A DNA stretch of 64,000 nucleotides from DATAES01 sp963721305 (GCA_963721305.1 CAVRIR010000006.1:700039-764038), one strand, 5' to 3'. Positions 1 through 8,792 are shown, counted from the stretch's first letter. Made by a program: numbers and translations. The notes: generated by a model from the sequence alone, not told the origin.

Positions 1-1
1 A

Positions 2-1123
2 GCCAGCTTTCGCAAGGACGATCGTGCGAGAGCAGTCGGGGCGTGGAGCGGGCTCGGCGGCGCGTTCGGTGCCATCGGACCGTTCGTCGGCGGCTGGATC
101 GTCGACGGTCCCGGCTGGCGATGGGCGTTCCTCATCAACCTCCCGGTCGCCGCGCTCGTCATCGTGTGCACGATGCTGGCGGTGCCCGAGTCACGCGATC
201 CGCACGCCGCACGCGGTCTCGATCTCATCGGGGCCGCGCTCGGCGTCGTCACGCTGGGTGCGGCGACCTGGGCGTTGACCGAAGCGGGACCGCGCGGTTG
301 GACCGACCCCGGCGTCGTCATCGCCGGGTTGGTCGCGCTGGTCGGCGCCGCGCTGTTCGTCTACCGGATGATGCACGCGCACGATCCACTCGTCCCGCCA
401 TCGTTGTTCGCCAGCCGCGCGTTCACCGTGACGAACCTCATGACGGTGCTGCTCTACGCGACGATCGGCGTCTCGTTCTTCCTGGTGTCCTACGAGCTCC
501 AGGTCGCGGCCGGTTGGTCAGCCCTCGAGGCCGGAACCGCGTTGCTGCCCGCGACGGTGCTGATGCTGCTGTTCTCCGCCAAGTCCGGGGCGCTCGCACA
601 GCGGATCGGCCCCCGTCTGCAGTTGACGGCCGGCCCGCTGCTGGTGGCCGCGGGGCTCCTGCTGTTGACCCGAATCGGTCCCGACACGTCGTGGGCTTCC
701 GACGTGCTCCCGGGCGCGCTCGTCTTCGGCCTCGGACTCACGACGTTCGTCGCGCCGCTCACCGCGACCGTCATGGGGTCGGTGAGCCCGGACAGGGTGA
801 GCATCGCGTCAGGCGTGAACAATGCCGTGGCGCGCACGGCCAACCTCGGATCGGTGGCAGTCATCCCGGTCGTGTCCGGGCTGTCGACGGCGATGGGCGC
901 GGTCGCGGTGACGGACGCGTTTCGCGTTTCGCTCGTGATCTCTGCTGTGATCGCCGCGGCCGCGTCACCGCTGGCCTTCATCGGTCTCGGCGCACACATC
1001 CGTTCGCGCCGGTCGGCACGGCGCGCGTTCTGCGCGGTCGACGGTCCCCCGTTGCAGCCGGATCCGGCGAGGTGCCCCGAGCTCGCGACCGCGACTTCGA
1101 CAGCCGCCTCGACCCGCGCCTAG
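2..1123 (+). CDS. MFS drug exporter, DHA2 (EmrB/QacA-like) family, 5' truncated by window edge
   Basis: The reading frame is open from base 2, so the true start lies outside the window. The visible 373 residues begin in the middle of the transporter with RARAVGAWSGLGGAFGAIGP and WRWAFLINLPVA, the conserved loop and helix of 14-helix DHA2 exporters. Many hydrophobic helices follow, ending in a basic tail. Proteins of this family export drugs or other small amphipathic molecules across the inner membrane using the proton gradient. The last 50 residues are rich in Arg, Ala and Thr and look less conserved. The stop overlaps the end of the convergent zinc-ribbon gene by 4 bases. The family is certain; the substrate cannot be told from sequence. 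Confidence 0.9.
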   Translation, partial: ASFRKDDRARAVGAWSGLGGAFGAIGPFVGGWIVDGPGWRWAFLINLPVAALVIVCTMLAVPESRDPHAARGLDLIGAALGVVTLGAATWALTEAGPRGWTDPGVVIAGLVALVGAALFVYRMMHAHDPLVPPSLFASRAFTVTNLMTVLLYATIGVSFFLVSYELQVAAGWSALEAGTALLPATVLMLLFSAKSGALAQRIGPRLQLTAGPLLVAAGLLLLTRIGPDTSWASDVLPGALVFGLGLTTFVAPLTATVMGSVSPDRVSIASGVNNAVARTANLGSVAVIPVVSGLSTAMGAVAVTDAFRVSLVISAVIAAAASPLAFIGLGAHIRSRRSARRAFCAVDGPPLQPDPARCPELATATSTAASTRA

Positions 1124-1449
1124 ACGCCAGGCGCGGCCGTCGAGATGGCGTCGACCGCTCGGTGATCGTGTCCGAACGGTCGCCATCGCTGGCAGTCGGT
1201 GCACCAAGTCGGGAGCCACCCGCGCTTGTGCAGCACTTCGCGCCTGCAGATCGGACAGAGCCACATCGGTGGGGCGAGCCGTCGTCCGCCATCGCGCAGG
1301 AACACCGACATGGACGCGCCGAGGACTTCGTCGTCGGTCGGGCGTCCGCAGTTCGCGCAGTCGGCGACTGTCGCCTGCCCCGTCGACGAGTCGGAAGATC
1401 CATGAACGACCGACCAGGTGGCTCTTCGTCGGCTGCGCGGTCGGCTCAT
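1120..1449 (-). CDS. small zinc-ribbon protein (second of the pair)
   Basis: Predicted 109-residue soluble protein with three cysteine pairs: CANC near residue 31, CPIC near residue 72 and CTDC near residue 90. These could form one or two zinc ribbons. I chose the ATG at 1449 because it overlaps the stop of the preceding zinc-ribbon gene as ATGA, an arrangement expected for translational coupling. A longer frame runs upstream to 1515 but would overlap the neighbour widely. No enzymatic motif is visible. It could bind nucleic acid or a protein partner; the function is unknown. The 3' end is convergent with the MFS gene. Confidence 0.6.
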   Translation of the reverse strand: MSRPRSRRRATWSVVHGSSDSSTGQATVADCANCGRPTDDEVLGASMSVFLRDGGRRLAPPMWLCPICRREVLHKRGWLPTWCTDCQRWRPFGHDHRAVDAISTAAPGV

Positions 1450-1667
1450 CGTTGGCCCGAAGCGACGGTGGGCGGGTCGCCGAGTAGGACCGCTCGACAA
1501 GGTGGGCACAGCCACCAGTCGGGAATGGTGCCGGGGAAGAGATCGGGGTCACCGGGGAACATGAGCCGGCAGCGTCCGCATTGACGGCGCGGGGGATCTC
1601 CATCGCCCTCCGCGGCGATCGAATGAAGCGGCGAGTGTGCCGGCAAGAGGTCCTCGGGTTGGCTCAC
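1446..1667 (-). CDS. small zinc-ribbon protein (first of the pair)
   Basis: Predicted 73-residue protein with CGRC (about residues 30-33) and CPPC (about residues 54-57), a compact four-cysteine zinc-binding pattern, and an aromatic stretch PDWWLC before the second pair. The GTG start at 1667 overlaps the stop of an upstream 25-codon membrane peptide as GTGA. Its own stop overlaps the next zinc-ribbon start as ATGA. The tight coupling argues that all three are real and made together. I do not recognise the family and assign no function. Confidence 0.6.
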   Translation of the reverse strand: MSQPEDLLPAHSPLHSIAAEGDGDPPRRQCGRCRLMFPGDPDLFPGTIPDWWLCPPCRAVLLGDPPTVASGQR

Positions 1668-1741
1668 GGGGCGGTCTTGTTTCGGCGCCAGAAGAATCCG
1701 AACACGAGAACAGCGACGACTGCGATTGCGACGACGACCAT
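1664..1741 (-). CDS. 25-residue single-pass membrane peptide
   Basis: ATG at 1741 is preceded by GGAG six bases upstream. The 25 residues consist of a run of Val, Ala, Ile, Leu and Phe (about residues 2-17) followed by WRRNK, so the predicted topology is N-out, C-in with a short basic cytoplasmic end. The stop TGA is shared with the GTG start of the zinc-ribbon gene (GTGA). The good ribosome binding site, the membrane-helix composition and the overlap are the support. Role unknown; such peptides often sit next to a membrane partner. Confidence 0.5.
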   Translation of the reverse strand: MVVVAIAVVAVLVFGFFWRRNKTAP

Positions 1742-1863
1742 CGGAAGCTCCGTTTCTGTGCTTGCGCGGAGTTCCCGACGGAAACGTGCGCCAGCTGATG
1801 CCAGGACCATACGCTGGCAGGAGAATACTAGCAATCTATTTCCATAAATGTTCTACTACTGTC

Positions 1864-2121
1864 ATGTCACGCGAATGGGGATTCCTGACGAATCATGGGC
1901 GAGTGCTGGTGTGCATCGCCCACGACCCGGGTGCGCGGCTTCGTGACATCGCGACCGAGCTCGGGATCACCGAACGCACGGCGTACGGCATCGTCACCGA
2001 CCTGACCGAAGCCGGGTACGTCGTCAAGGAAAAGGACGGCCGACGGAACAAGTACGAGGTTCAGGGACATCTGCCGTTGCGTGACTCGATCACGCGGAGC
2101 GGACCGTTGGAGAAGTCCTGA
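1864..2121 (+). CDS. winged-helix (MarR/ArsR-like) transcription regulator
   Basis: An 85-residue single-domain DNA-binding protein. HGRVLVCIAHDPGARLRDIA is followed by TELGITERTAYGIVTDLTEAG (recognition helix) and a wing around VVKEKDGRRNKYEVQ, as in small MarR/ArsR-like regulators of Actinobacteria. The ATG at 1864 was preferred to upstream starts because the domain begins at once (MSREWGFLTNHGR) and the sequence before it is AT-richer and promoter-like (1800-1863). It has no ligand domain. It lies alone between two minus-strand units, so its targets are not obvious. Confidence 0.75.
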   Translation: MSREWGFLTNHGRVLVCIAHDPGARLRDIATELGITERTAYGIVTDLTEAGYVVKEKDGRRNKYEVQGHLPLRDSITRSGPLEKS

Positions 2122-2187
2122 GCTTGCTGGTCAAGCCGGCGCCCCGCCGGACAGGAGAGCGTGCCGCGGCCCGGCGTTGAGATCGCG

Positions 2188-3210
2188 TCAGTCCCGGGCG
2201 GCGACGATCCGTTCATAGAGGGACACATACGCGTCGACCATGCGGTCCTGACCGAACCGGCGGACTGCTGTCTCGCGGATGGTCGCCCGGTCGAGTTGGC
2301 CGACGAGGGAAACGGCGGCGGCCGCCGCGTCGAGGTCGGCGACGATGATGCCCGTGACGCCGTCGTCGATGAGCTCTGGCATCGATCCGCGACCGAACGC
2401 GATCACCGGTGTCCCGCATGCCATCGCCTCGACGACGCTGAGGCCGAAGGGTTCGTCGAAGTCGACCAGATGGAGCAGTGCGTGTGCGCGCCCGAGAAGC
2501 TGTGGCCGTTGTTCAGCGGTGACCGGGCCCAGATAGCGGACGCGGTCGTCGTCGACTCGGGGAGCGACTGCTTCGTCGAAGTACTGCTGGTCCTGCACGA
2601 TGCCGGCGATCACCAGGGGCATCCCGACGCGTCGAGCAACGTCGATGGCGTGAGCCGTCCCTTTGTCCGGATGAATGCGTCCGAAGAACAGCAGATAGCC
2701 GTCGGATCGACTGTCGAACCCGAAGGCATCGGTGTCGATGCCGTGGTGGATGGTCGCGGCATAGTCGAGTCGGGCGCTCCGATCGGCGTTGCTGATGGCG
2801 ACATAGGCGCAGCCGGCGTTGTACTTCTCGTACACGGGGATGATCTTCGGCGAGGAGAATCCATGGATCGTTGTCACCACGGGAGTGTCGACCAGGTCGC
2901 TGTAGGTCAGCGGGAGGAAGTCGAAGCTGTTGTGAATGACGTCGAACTCGTCAGCGCGCTCGAAGACCGCAGAGATGTGCAGGCACTCTGCGACCTTCGG
3001 ATCGATACTCGAATCCTCTGACCATCCTCGGGGGACGGCGCTGCAGAGCCTTGCGGCCGTTTGCGAATCACCAGTGGCGAAAAGGGTGACGTCGTGCCCG
3101 CGATCCACGAGCCCTTCGGTGAGCAGAGACGCGAACAACTCCCATGGGCCGTAGTGCCGTGGCGGAGTACGCCACGAGATGGGCGCGAGAACAGCAATTC
3201 GTAGGCCCAT
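2188..3210 (-). CDS. GT4-family glycosyltransferase
   Basis: A 340-residue GT-B fold retaining glycosyltransferase. The N-terminal Rossmann part starts MGLRIAVLAPISW and contains HGFSS and IHHGID. The C-terminal half has the donor-binding segment LFFGRIHPDKG and the E-x7-E signature in FDEPFGLSVVEAMACGTPVIAF. The ATG at 3210 has GGAG upstream (AGGAGCTTTGTG). It is divergent from a second GT4 gene, with about 180 bases between them that probably hold both promoters. It probably adds a hexose from a nucleotide-sugar to a cytoplasmic acceptor in the same pathway as the neighbouring GT4 and GH130 proteins. Confidence 0.88.
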   Translation of the reverse strand: MGLRIAVLAPISWRTPPRHYGPWELFASLLTEGLVDRGHDVTLFATGDSQTAARLCSAVPRGWSEDSSIDPKVAECLHISAVFERADEFDVIHNSFDFLPLTYSDLVDTPVVTTIHGFSSPKIIPVYEKYNAGCAYVAISNADRSARLDYAATIHHGIDTDAFGFDSRSDGYLLFFGRIHPDKGTAHAIDVARRVGMPLVIAGIVQDQQYFDEAVAPRVDDDRVRYLGPVTAEQRPQLLGRAHALLHLVDFDEPFGLSVVEAMACGTPVIAFGRGSMPELIDDGVTGIIVADLDAAAAAVSLVGQLDRATIRETAVRRFGQDRMVDAYVSLYERIVAARD

Positions 3211-3392
3211 CACAAAGCTCCTCGATTGTCGGGTCGAGACGGTAGCGAGCCGTTCGGGTGAGGTTGTCCGGTAGCCTGGCCCTACATCCCCTTGGGTGAG
3301 TCGCTTCACTTGGGCTGGACGGCCGTCAGGCCCTTGCTGTCGCCCCGTGCAGGTTCGCCGCCTCAACTGAGCCGAACCGAGGAGCCCAACGC

Positions 3393-4559
3393 GTGCGCCC
3401 TGCCACGACAACTCGTCCGTCTGCTGAAACGCGCGACCTCCCGTTGTCGTATCGGATTCTGAGCACGTTTCCACCCACGGCTTGTGGTCTGGCGACGTTC
3501 ACCGCCGCGTTGAGCGAGGCGCTCGTCTCGACTGGGGGTGCCGTCGGCGTCGTGCGCGTCGCGGACGGTACGAGGGTGTCGAGCCCGATGGTCGTGGCCG
3601 AGATCGAGAACAACGTCGTTGCCTCGGTGGCTCGCGCGATCGACGAGCTCAGTGCTGGTGATGTGGCGATCATCCAGCATGAGTACGGGCTCTACGGCGG
3701 CGTCGACGGTGACGAAGTGCTCGAGATCATGCGGGGGCTGTCGGTACCGTCGATCGTCGTCCTTCACACAGTGCTGCTCGAGCCGACACCCCATCAACGA
3801 GAGGTGCTCGAGGCGGTCGTCGACACCGCCGCCGCTGTGATCGTGATGACGGAGTCCGCGCGTCAGCGGCTCGGCGACATCTTCGACGTCGACGACTCCA
3901 AGGTTTGGACGATCGCGCACGGCGCGGCCGTCCCCGCGTCCGACGACGCGCAGATCGGCTGGGACAGGCCGGTGATGTTGACGTGGGGTCTACTGGGCGA
4001 AGGCAAGGGCATCGAATGGGCCATCGACGCAATGGCGCAACTCAAGGACCTGCGGCCCCGCCCTCGGTACCTCGTTGCCGGGCGAACGCATCCCAAGGTT
4101 GCTGCGCTCGAGGGCGAGCGATACCGCGACATGCTCATTCAACGGTCATGGGCGACCGGTGTCGCCGCGTCCGTGTCCTTCGATGACAGTTACCGAGATG
4201 TGCCCTCGCTGACACGGCTGATCCAACAGGCCACCGTTGTGGTGCTGCCATACGATTCACGTGACCAGGTGACCTCCGGCGTTCTCGTCGACGCGATCGC
4301 TGCCGGTCGTCCGGTGGTCGCCACGGCCTTCCCGCACGCCGTCGAGTTGCTCTCGAGCGGTGCCGGCCTGATCGTTCCTCATGAGAACCCCGCCGCGCTC
4401 GCGCACGCGCTGCGGCTGGTATTGACTGAGCCCGACCTCCTCGCGGACATGACGTACGAGGCCGGTCGCCTCGCACCTCAGCTCGGGTGGCAGGCCGTGG
4501 CCCGCCGCTATGCGAACCTCGCCGACCGAATCGTGGCGCCGGTCGCTGCGGCTTCATGA
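3393..4559 (+). CDS. GT4-family glycosyltransferase, first gene of the GH130 operon
   Basis: A 388-residue glycosyltransferase. STFPPTACGLATFTAALSEA is the acceptor-side glycine loop, and HEYGLYGGVDGDE and LHTVLLEP follow. The donor-side half has MLTWGLLGEGKG and VVVLPYDSRDQVTSGVLVDA, in which the usual second E of the E-x7-E motif is replaced. The GTG start at 3393 is the first in frame after a clear upstream gap. Its stop overlaps the next start as ATGA, and that gene overlaps GH130, so three products are co-translated. Related GT-plus-GH130 clusters handle mannose-rich glycans; that link is inference. Confidence 0.85.
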   Translation: MRPATTTRPSAETRDLPLSYRILSTFPPTACGLATFTAALSEALVSTGGAVGVVRVADGTRVSSPMVVAEIENNVVASVARAIDELSAGDVAIIQHEYGLYGGVDGDEVLEIMRGLSVPSIVVLHTVLLEPTPHQREVLEAVVDTAAAVIVMTESARQRLGDIFDVDDSKVWTIAHGAAVPASDDAQIGWDRPVMLTWGLLGEGKGIEWAIDAMAQLKDLRPRPRYLVAGRTHPKVAALEGERYRDMLIQRSWATGVAASVSFDDSYRDVPSLTRLIQQATVVVLPYDSRDQVTSGVLVDAIAAGRPVVATAFPHAVELLSSGAGLIVPHENPAALAHALRLVLTEPDLLADMTYEAGRLAPQLGWQAVARRYANLADRIVAPVAAAS

Positions 4560-5575
4560 CCATCGCGCCGCTGCCCAGCTTCGCCCACCTCTCGGCCATG
4601 ACGGACGAGCACGGCACGTTCGAGCATGCCGATCACACTGAGCCGCGGCGCTCGCACGGCTACTGCACCGACGACATGGCTCGGCTTCTCGTGGTTTCGT
4701 CGCGCGAGCCCGACGCGGACGGCACGGTTCGCTCGCTCGCGCGAACCGCCTTTCGGTTCCTGGTCGACGCACAACGCGCCGACGGCAAGGTCCGGAATCG
4801 CATGACGGAGGCTGGCCGCTGGGTCGGACGCCACGGTACCGAGGACTGCTGGGGTCGGACGCTGTGGGCATTCGGCACGGCCGCGGCTCGCAGTGACGAG
4901 GAATGGCTGTGGAGCGCTTCGGTGACCAACTTCGAACGCAGCGCCGACCAACGCTCGCCCTGGCCGCGGGCGATGGCATTCGCCGCCCTCGGCGCGGCCG
5001 AACTGCTCAAGGTCGAGCCCTCCCACCGACGCGCTCGCAGTCTGCTCGCCGACGCCGCAACGGTCATCGGCGACGCCGGACCGGACCCTGCGTGGCCATG
5101 GCCCGAACCTCGGCTCACCTACGCGAACGCCGTGCTACCGGACGCCTTGATGGCGGCGGGCGTGGCACTTGATCGCACCGACCTGGTCGACGCCGGGCTG
5201 CGCCTACTCGAGTGGCTTGTCTCTCGCCAGACGAACGGTGGCCATCTCTCACTCGTTCCAGTCGGCGGTGCCGATCCGAGCGATGTCGGACCGCGCTTTG
5301 ATCAACAGCCAATCGAATCCGCCGCGCTCGCGGACGCATGCGCTCGAGCTGCCGAGATCACACGCTCTCCTCTCTGGCGCGAGCACCTCCAGTGCGCGGT
5401 CGACTGGTTCCTGGGCGACAACGACGCACGCAGTGCGATGTTCGATCCCGCGACGGGCGGCGGTTACGACGGTCTCGGTCCTGAAGGACCCAATCTCAAC
5501 CAAGGCACAGAGTCGACCCTCGCGTTGATCTCCACGCTGCAGCACGCCCGGCAGCTGGCGGCCGTGTCGCAGTGA
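4556..5575 (+). CDS. (alpha/alpha)6-toroid glycosidase-like protein of the GT/GH130 operon
   Basis: A 339-residue predicted cytoplasmic protein of repeated helices with the pattern of glycoside-hydrolase-like toroids: GYCTDDMARLL near the N-terminus, TEDCWGRTLWAFG in the middle, and FDQQPIESAALADAC and GGYDGLG late. Similar proteins next to GT4 genes are often labelled glycosyltransferase, but no GT motifs are visible here. ATG at 4556 overlaps the preceding stop (ATGA) and its stop overlaps the GTG of GH130 (GTGA). The conserved Asp and Glu residues suggest carbohydrate binding or hydrolysis. Exact reaction unknown. Confidence 0.75.
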   Translation: MTIAPLPSFAHLSAMTDEHGTFEHADHTEPRRSHGYCTDDMARLLVVSSREPDADGTVRSLARTAFRFLVDAQRADGKVRNRMTEAGRWVGRHGTEDCWGRTLWAFGTAAARSDEEWLWSASVTNFERSADQRSPWPRAMAFAALGAAELLKVEPSHRRARSLLADAATVIGDAGPDPAWPWPEPRLTYANAVLPDALMAAGVALDRTDLVDAGLRLLEWLVSRQTNGGHLSLVPVGGADPSDVGPRFDQQPIESAALADACARAAEITRSPLWREHLQCAVDWFLGDNDARSAMFDPATGGGYDGLGPEGPNLNQGTESTLALISTLQHARQLAAVSQ

Positions 5576-7047
5576 CCGAGCCGGCGGTCCCGGTCTGTCG
5601 CAACCCGGCCTTCCGCCCCGACCCGTCGCGGGTCGTGACGCAACTGTTCGTACCTGGACGTGAACAGGCGGGGGGACACGAGAGCCGCGCCTCGAGCGTG
5701 GTGCGCCGCATCCTCGCCCTCGACGACGAGACGGTGTCCCGAACGCTGCGCGAGGTGATGGAGCGATTCGGGCACCGCCATCGCGACCTCGAAGCGACCT
5801 TCGATCAGCACGCGGCTCGCATCGCCAACCGTCTCGACGCGGCAGCACAGCTCGCTGACGACCGTCGGCTGTTGTTGGGCGCGACGTTCACCCACGAGTA
5901 CTCCATCGAGTCCGCGGCCGCGTGCAACCCATCCATGGTGCTGCACCCCGATCAGTCGTCATTGGCGGCGGGAACAGCGCGATACATCATGAGTGTGCGC
6001 AGCATCGGCGAAGGCCACCGGTCATCGATCGGCTTCCGCACTGGGACCATCGACACGAACGGTCGCGTCTCGATCGATGCGGCAGCACCGTGTCCCGTCA
6101 TCGGTGCTGTGCAGCCGGCCGTCTTCCAGCGGGACCTGTTTCATGCGCACCTGCGCGCCGCGGACCAGGACAGCGAGAGCGCAGCGTTCGTGCTCGACCA
6201 CCTGCCCGAAACGTTCAACGCTCGGGACCTCGATCAACGGCTCGCCGCTCTCGGCGCCCAGAGCGATACGCGCCGCGACGTCACCGCCACTGTCAATCGG
6301 CTGCGCTCCATCGCGGAGCGGAGCTACCGGGTCGTCTTCGCACATGACATCGAACTGTCCCGTCGCGTTCTGTGGCCGGCCATCGCAACGGAGTCGCACG
6401 GTATGGAAGACGCGCGGTTCGTGCGATTCGTCGAGCCTGGCGGCGACATCACCTACTACGCGACCTACACCGCCTACGACGGCAGCGCCATTCGACAACA
6501 GCTGGCGGCAACCGAGGACTTCGCGACGTTCGACGTCTCCTCACTCGCCGGTCGAGTCGCGACCAACAAGGGTCTCGCCCTCTTCCCTCGCCGGATCAAC
6601 GGGCGGTTCGCCGCACTGTCGCGCTTTGATCGAGAGACCAACGCCATCGCGTTCTCCGACGACCTTCACGTCTGGGAGCACGCGACAACACTCCAGCTGC
6701 CACAGCAGTCATGGGAAGTCATTCAACTCGGCAACTGCGGACCACCGATCGAGACGCCGGACGGCTGGTTGGTGCTGACCCACGGCGTCGGTCCCATGCG
6801 CACGTACAGCATCGGCGCACTTCTGCTCGACCTGCAGGACCCCACCAAGATCGTCGGTCGACTGCGCGAGCCACTGCTCGCACCCGACCTCGCCGAACAA
6901 GACGGCTACGTCCCCAACGTCGTGTACTCCTGCGGCGGACTCCTGCACCGCGACACACTGGTCATTCCCTACGGAATCGCCGACACATCGACGGGCATCG
7001 CGACCGCGAGCTGGACCGACCTACGCAACGCGTTGCTCGCGGCCTAG
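5572..7047 (+). CDS. GH130-family mannoside phosphorylase/mannosidase
   Basis: A 491-residue protein with clear GH130 marks: NPSMV, GMEDARFV followed by YYATYTAYDG (the region holding the catalytic Asp of the family), NKGLALFPRRINGRFAALSR, and GNCGPPIETPDGWLVLTHGVG. GH130 enzymes split beta-1,2 or beta-1,4 mannosides with phosphate, or hydrolyse beta-1,2-mannosides. The first 130 residues form an extra helical N-terminal region seen in the longer subgroup. No signal peptide, so it acts in the cytoplasm. GTG at 5572 overlaps the preceding stop. Phosphorolysis versus hydrolysis is not decided from sequence. Confidence 0.88.
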   Translation: MTEPAVPVCRNPAFRPDPSRVVTQLFVPGREQAGGHESRASSVVRRILALDDETVSRTLREVMERFGHRHRDLEATFDQHAARIANRLDAAAQLADDRRLLLGATFTHEYSIESAAACNPSMVLHPDQSSLAAGTARYIMSVRSIGEGHRSSIGFRTGTIDTNGRVSIDAAAPCPVIGAVQPAVFQRDLFHAHLRAADQDSESAAFVLDHLPETFNARDLDQRLAALGAQSDTRRDVTATVNRLRSIAERSYRVVFAHDIELSRRVLWPAIATESHGMEDARFVRFVEPGGDITYYATYTAYDGSAIRQQLAATEDFATFDVSSLAGRVATNKGLALFPRRINGRFAALSRFDRETNAIAFSDDLHVWEHATTLQLPQQSWEVIQLGNCGPPIETPDGWLVLTHGVGPMRTYSIGALLLDLQDPTKIVGRLREPLLAPDLAEQDGYVPNVVYSCGGLLHRDTLVIPYGIADTSTGIATASWTDLRNALLAA

Positions 7048-7133
7048 AGACGACGACGATCGATCGACCGGCCGCAGAGCCCTCCGTGTTGGATTCAGAG
7101 TCGTCCCTGATCGTCCCCCGGGTCTTTCTGGCA

Positions 7134-7149
7134 TCGACCGTTCGGTCGA
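7134..7149. promoter_or_regulatory. perfect 7-bp inverted repeat, possible operator or weak terminator
   Basis: TCGACCG, TT, CGGTCGA: seven base pairs around a two-base centre, between the GH130 stop and the GAF-ANTAR gene. There is no T-run after it, so an operator is at least as likely as a terminator. Confidence 0.3.
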
Positions 7150-7244
7150 CGATTTCGCCACCCACGTCGTAGCGTGTGAACTGGAATTCACCCCCGGACC
7201 CCGGGTGCGAACGGGAAGGCGCATCCGATGGGACCGAGCGGGAG

Positions 7245-7952
7245 GTGACGAGTGAACGTCGGCTTCGCATCTTGGCGCGTCTCGCGATGGACGACGATTC
7301 CACGGCCCTGCCGCCTCTGTGCGCTGTGTGCCAGTCGATTACGGGCGCGAGCGGGGCCGGGATCATGCTCATGTTCGATGAGACGGCCGCCGGGTCTGTT
7401 TGCAGCTCGAACTCCATCAGCGCGCAGATCGAGGAGTTGCAGTTCACGCTGGGCGAGGGTCCATCCATTGACGCCTACCGACGCGACGAGCCGGTCATCG
7501 AGCCGGACCTTTCCGGCTCGCCCCGTTGGGTCGGGTTCGGCCCCGCGGCCGTCGAGGCCGGTGCGGCCGCCGTGTTCGGTTTTCCGGTGCGCACCGGCAG
7601 CGCGCGGCTCGGCGCGCTCAATCTCTACAACGACCGACCGGGGCCGCTCAGCGAGAACGAGTACCGAGACGCACTCGTGTTGGCGGACGTCGTGGCGCAG
7701 GTCATCCTGGCGATGCAAGCGGGGATGCCGACGGGCGAGCTGGCCGTCGAGCTCGAGCGGGGCTCTGACCTCCACTACGTCGTGCACCAGGCGGCCGGGA
7801 TGATGTCCATCCAGCTGAATGTGAGCGTGACGCACGCGCTCATCCGTCTTCGCGCGCACGCTTTTGGAAACGAACGATCAGTACTCGACGTCGCGGCCGA
7901 TGTGGTGGCCCGCGAGCTGCGATTCGAGGCCGACGAGGACTACAGCCGATGA
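7245..7952 (+). CDS. GAF-ANTAR signalling protein
   Basis: GAF sensor domain (CQSITGASGAGIMLMFDE to LGALNLYNDRPGPLSE) followed by a C-terminal ANTAR RNA-binding domain (VVHQAAGMMSIQLNVSVTHA, LIRLRAHAFGNE, LDVAADVVARELRF). ANTAR proteins bind two-hairpin motifs in nascent RNA and stop early termination. The frame is open back to a GTG at 7176, but the extra 23 residues look like untranslated DNA, so I prefer GTG 7245; neither start has a well-spaced ribosome site. A second GAF-ANTAR gene follows 82 bases later on the same strand, and a third copy survives as a remnant near 45.3 kb. Confidence 0.82.
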   Translation: MTSERRLRILARLAMDDDSTALPPLCAVCQSITGASGAGIMLMFDETAAGSVCSSNSISAQIEELQFTLGEGPSIDAYRRDEPVIEPDLSGSPRWVGFGPAAVEAGAAAVFGFPVRTGSARLGALNLYNDRPGPLSENEYRDALVLADVVAQVILAMQAGMPTGELAVELERGSDLHYVVHQAAGMMSIQLNVSVTHALIRLRAHAFGNERSVLDVAADVVARELRFEADEDYSR

Positions 7953-8034
7953 GAGGGTTCCGTGGCGCCGACCGTCCTCGCCACTCAGGCCGGCGAAGTC
8001 GACCAGAATCGAGCCACAACCACGTGAGGTCGCG

Positions 8035-8754
8035 ATGACGAGAGAATCACTCCTTGCACGAACGCTCGTGGAGCTCGCCGACAGCCTCGTCGAGGACTTC
8101 GATGTCGTCGATCTCCTCAGTCTTCTCGCTGATCGCTGCGTGGACGTGCTGGACGTCGGCGCGGCCGGGGTGATGCTGGTCAGCCCCGCCGGCGATCTCA
8201 AAGTCGTCGCCTCCTCGAGCGACGCGATGCGGGTTCTGGAGGTCTTCGAGCTCCAGTCAGACGAGGGACCATGCATCGACTGCGTACGGTCGGGCGAGCC
8301 CATCGTCAACCATGACCTCGACCATCCAGGCGACGGGTGGCCGCGGTTCGCGCCCAAGGCCGTCGCCGCCGGATTCGTCGCGGTCCACGCCATTCCGATG
8401 AAGCTGCGAGGCCGCGTCATCGGCGCGTTGAACATCTTTCTCACCGACCACGGGGCGATGCGCGACGCGGACGTCCAAGCCGCACAGGCGCTCGCCGACG
8501 TCGCCACCATCGCCGTGCTGACACATCGAGCTGCTCGTGATTCCCAGCGTCTGAACGATCAACTGACACTGGCACTCAACACACGAATCGTCATCGAGCA
8601 AGCCAAAGGCGTCGTCGCCGAGGGAGCAAGCACCGACATGGAGCACGCATTCGAACGACTGCGCCGTCACGCCCGGAACCACAACCTCCGCCTGACCGAC
8701 CTCGCCACAGACATCACCATGAAGGCGTTCCCGGTCGAAGAGCTCGACCCCTGA
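8035..8754 (+). CDS. GAF-ANTAR signalling protein
   Basis: A 239-residue protein: GAF domain from LADSLVEDFDVVDLLSLLAD to LGALNIF-type sequence (VIGALNIFLTDHG), including the common actinobacterial motif SDEGPCIDCVRSGEP, then an ANTAR domain (LALNTRIVIEQAKGVVAEGA, AFERLRRHARNHN, LTDLATDI). ATG 8035 was chosen because the GAF domain starts soon after; GAGGT lies eight bases upstream. It is probably a cytoplasmic antiterminator controlled by a small ligand or a partner kinase. It ends just before a strong hairpin terminator. Confidence 0.85.
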   Translation: MTRESLLARTLVELADSLVEDFDVVDLLSLLADRCVDVLDVGAAGVMLVSPAGDLKVVASSSDAMRVLEVFELQSDEGPCIDCVRSGEPIVNHDLDHPGDGWPRFAPKAVAAGFVAVHAIPMKLRGRVIGALNIFLTDHGAMRDADVQAAQALADVATIAVLTHRAARDSQRLNDQLTLALNTRIVIEQAKGVVAEGASTDMEHAFERLRRHARNHNLRLTDLATDITMKAFPVEELDP

Positions 8755-8765
8755 CACGACGCGGT

Positions 8766-8792
8766 CTGACGTCGGCGCATTGCCGACGTCAG
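8766..8792. terminator. strong bidirectional hairpin terminator
   Basis: Eleven-base perfect stem (CTGACGTCGGC and GCCGACGTCAG) with loop GCATT, placed between the end of the GAF-ANTAR gene and the end of the convergent remnant. The T-run is missing, which is usual for high-GC actinobacterial terminators. Confidence 0.7.

Noticed and set aside
1581..1847. Plus-strand frame opposite the membrane peptide
   Set aside because: Basic, low-complexity composition without family resemblance; the minus-strand mini-genes explain the region better.
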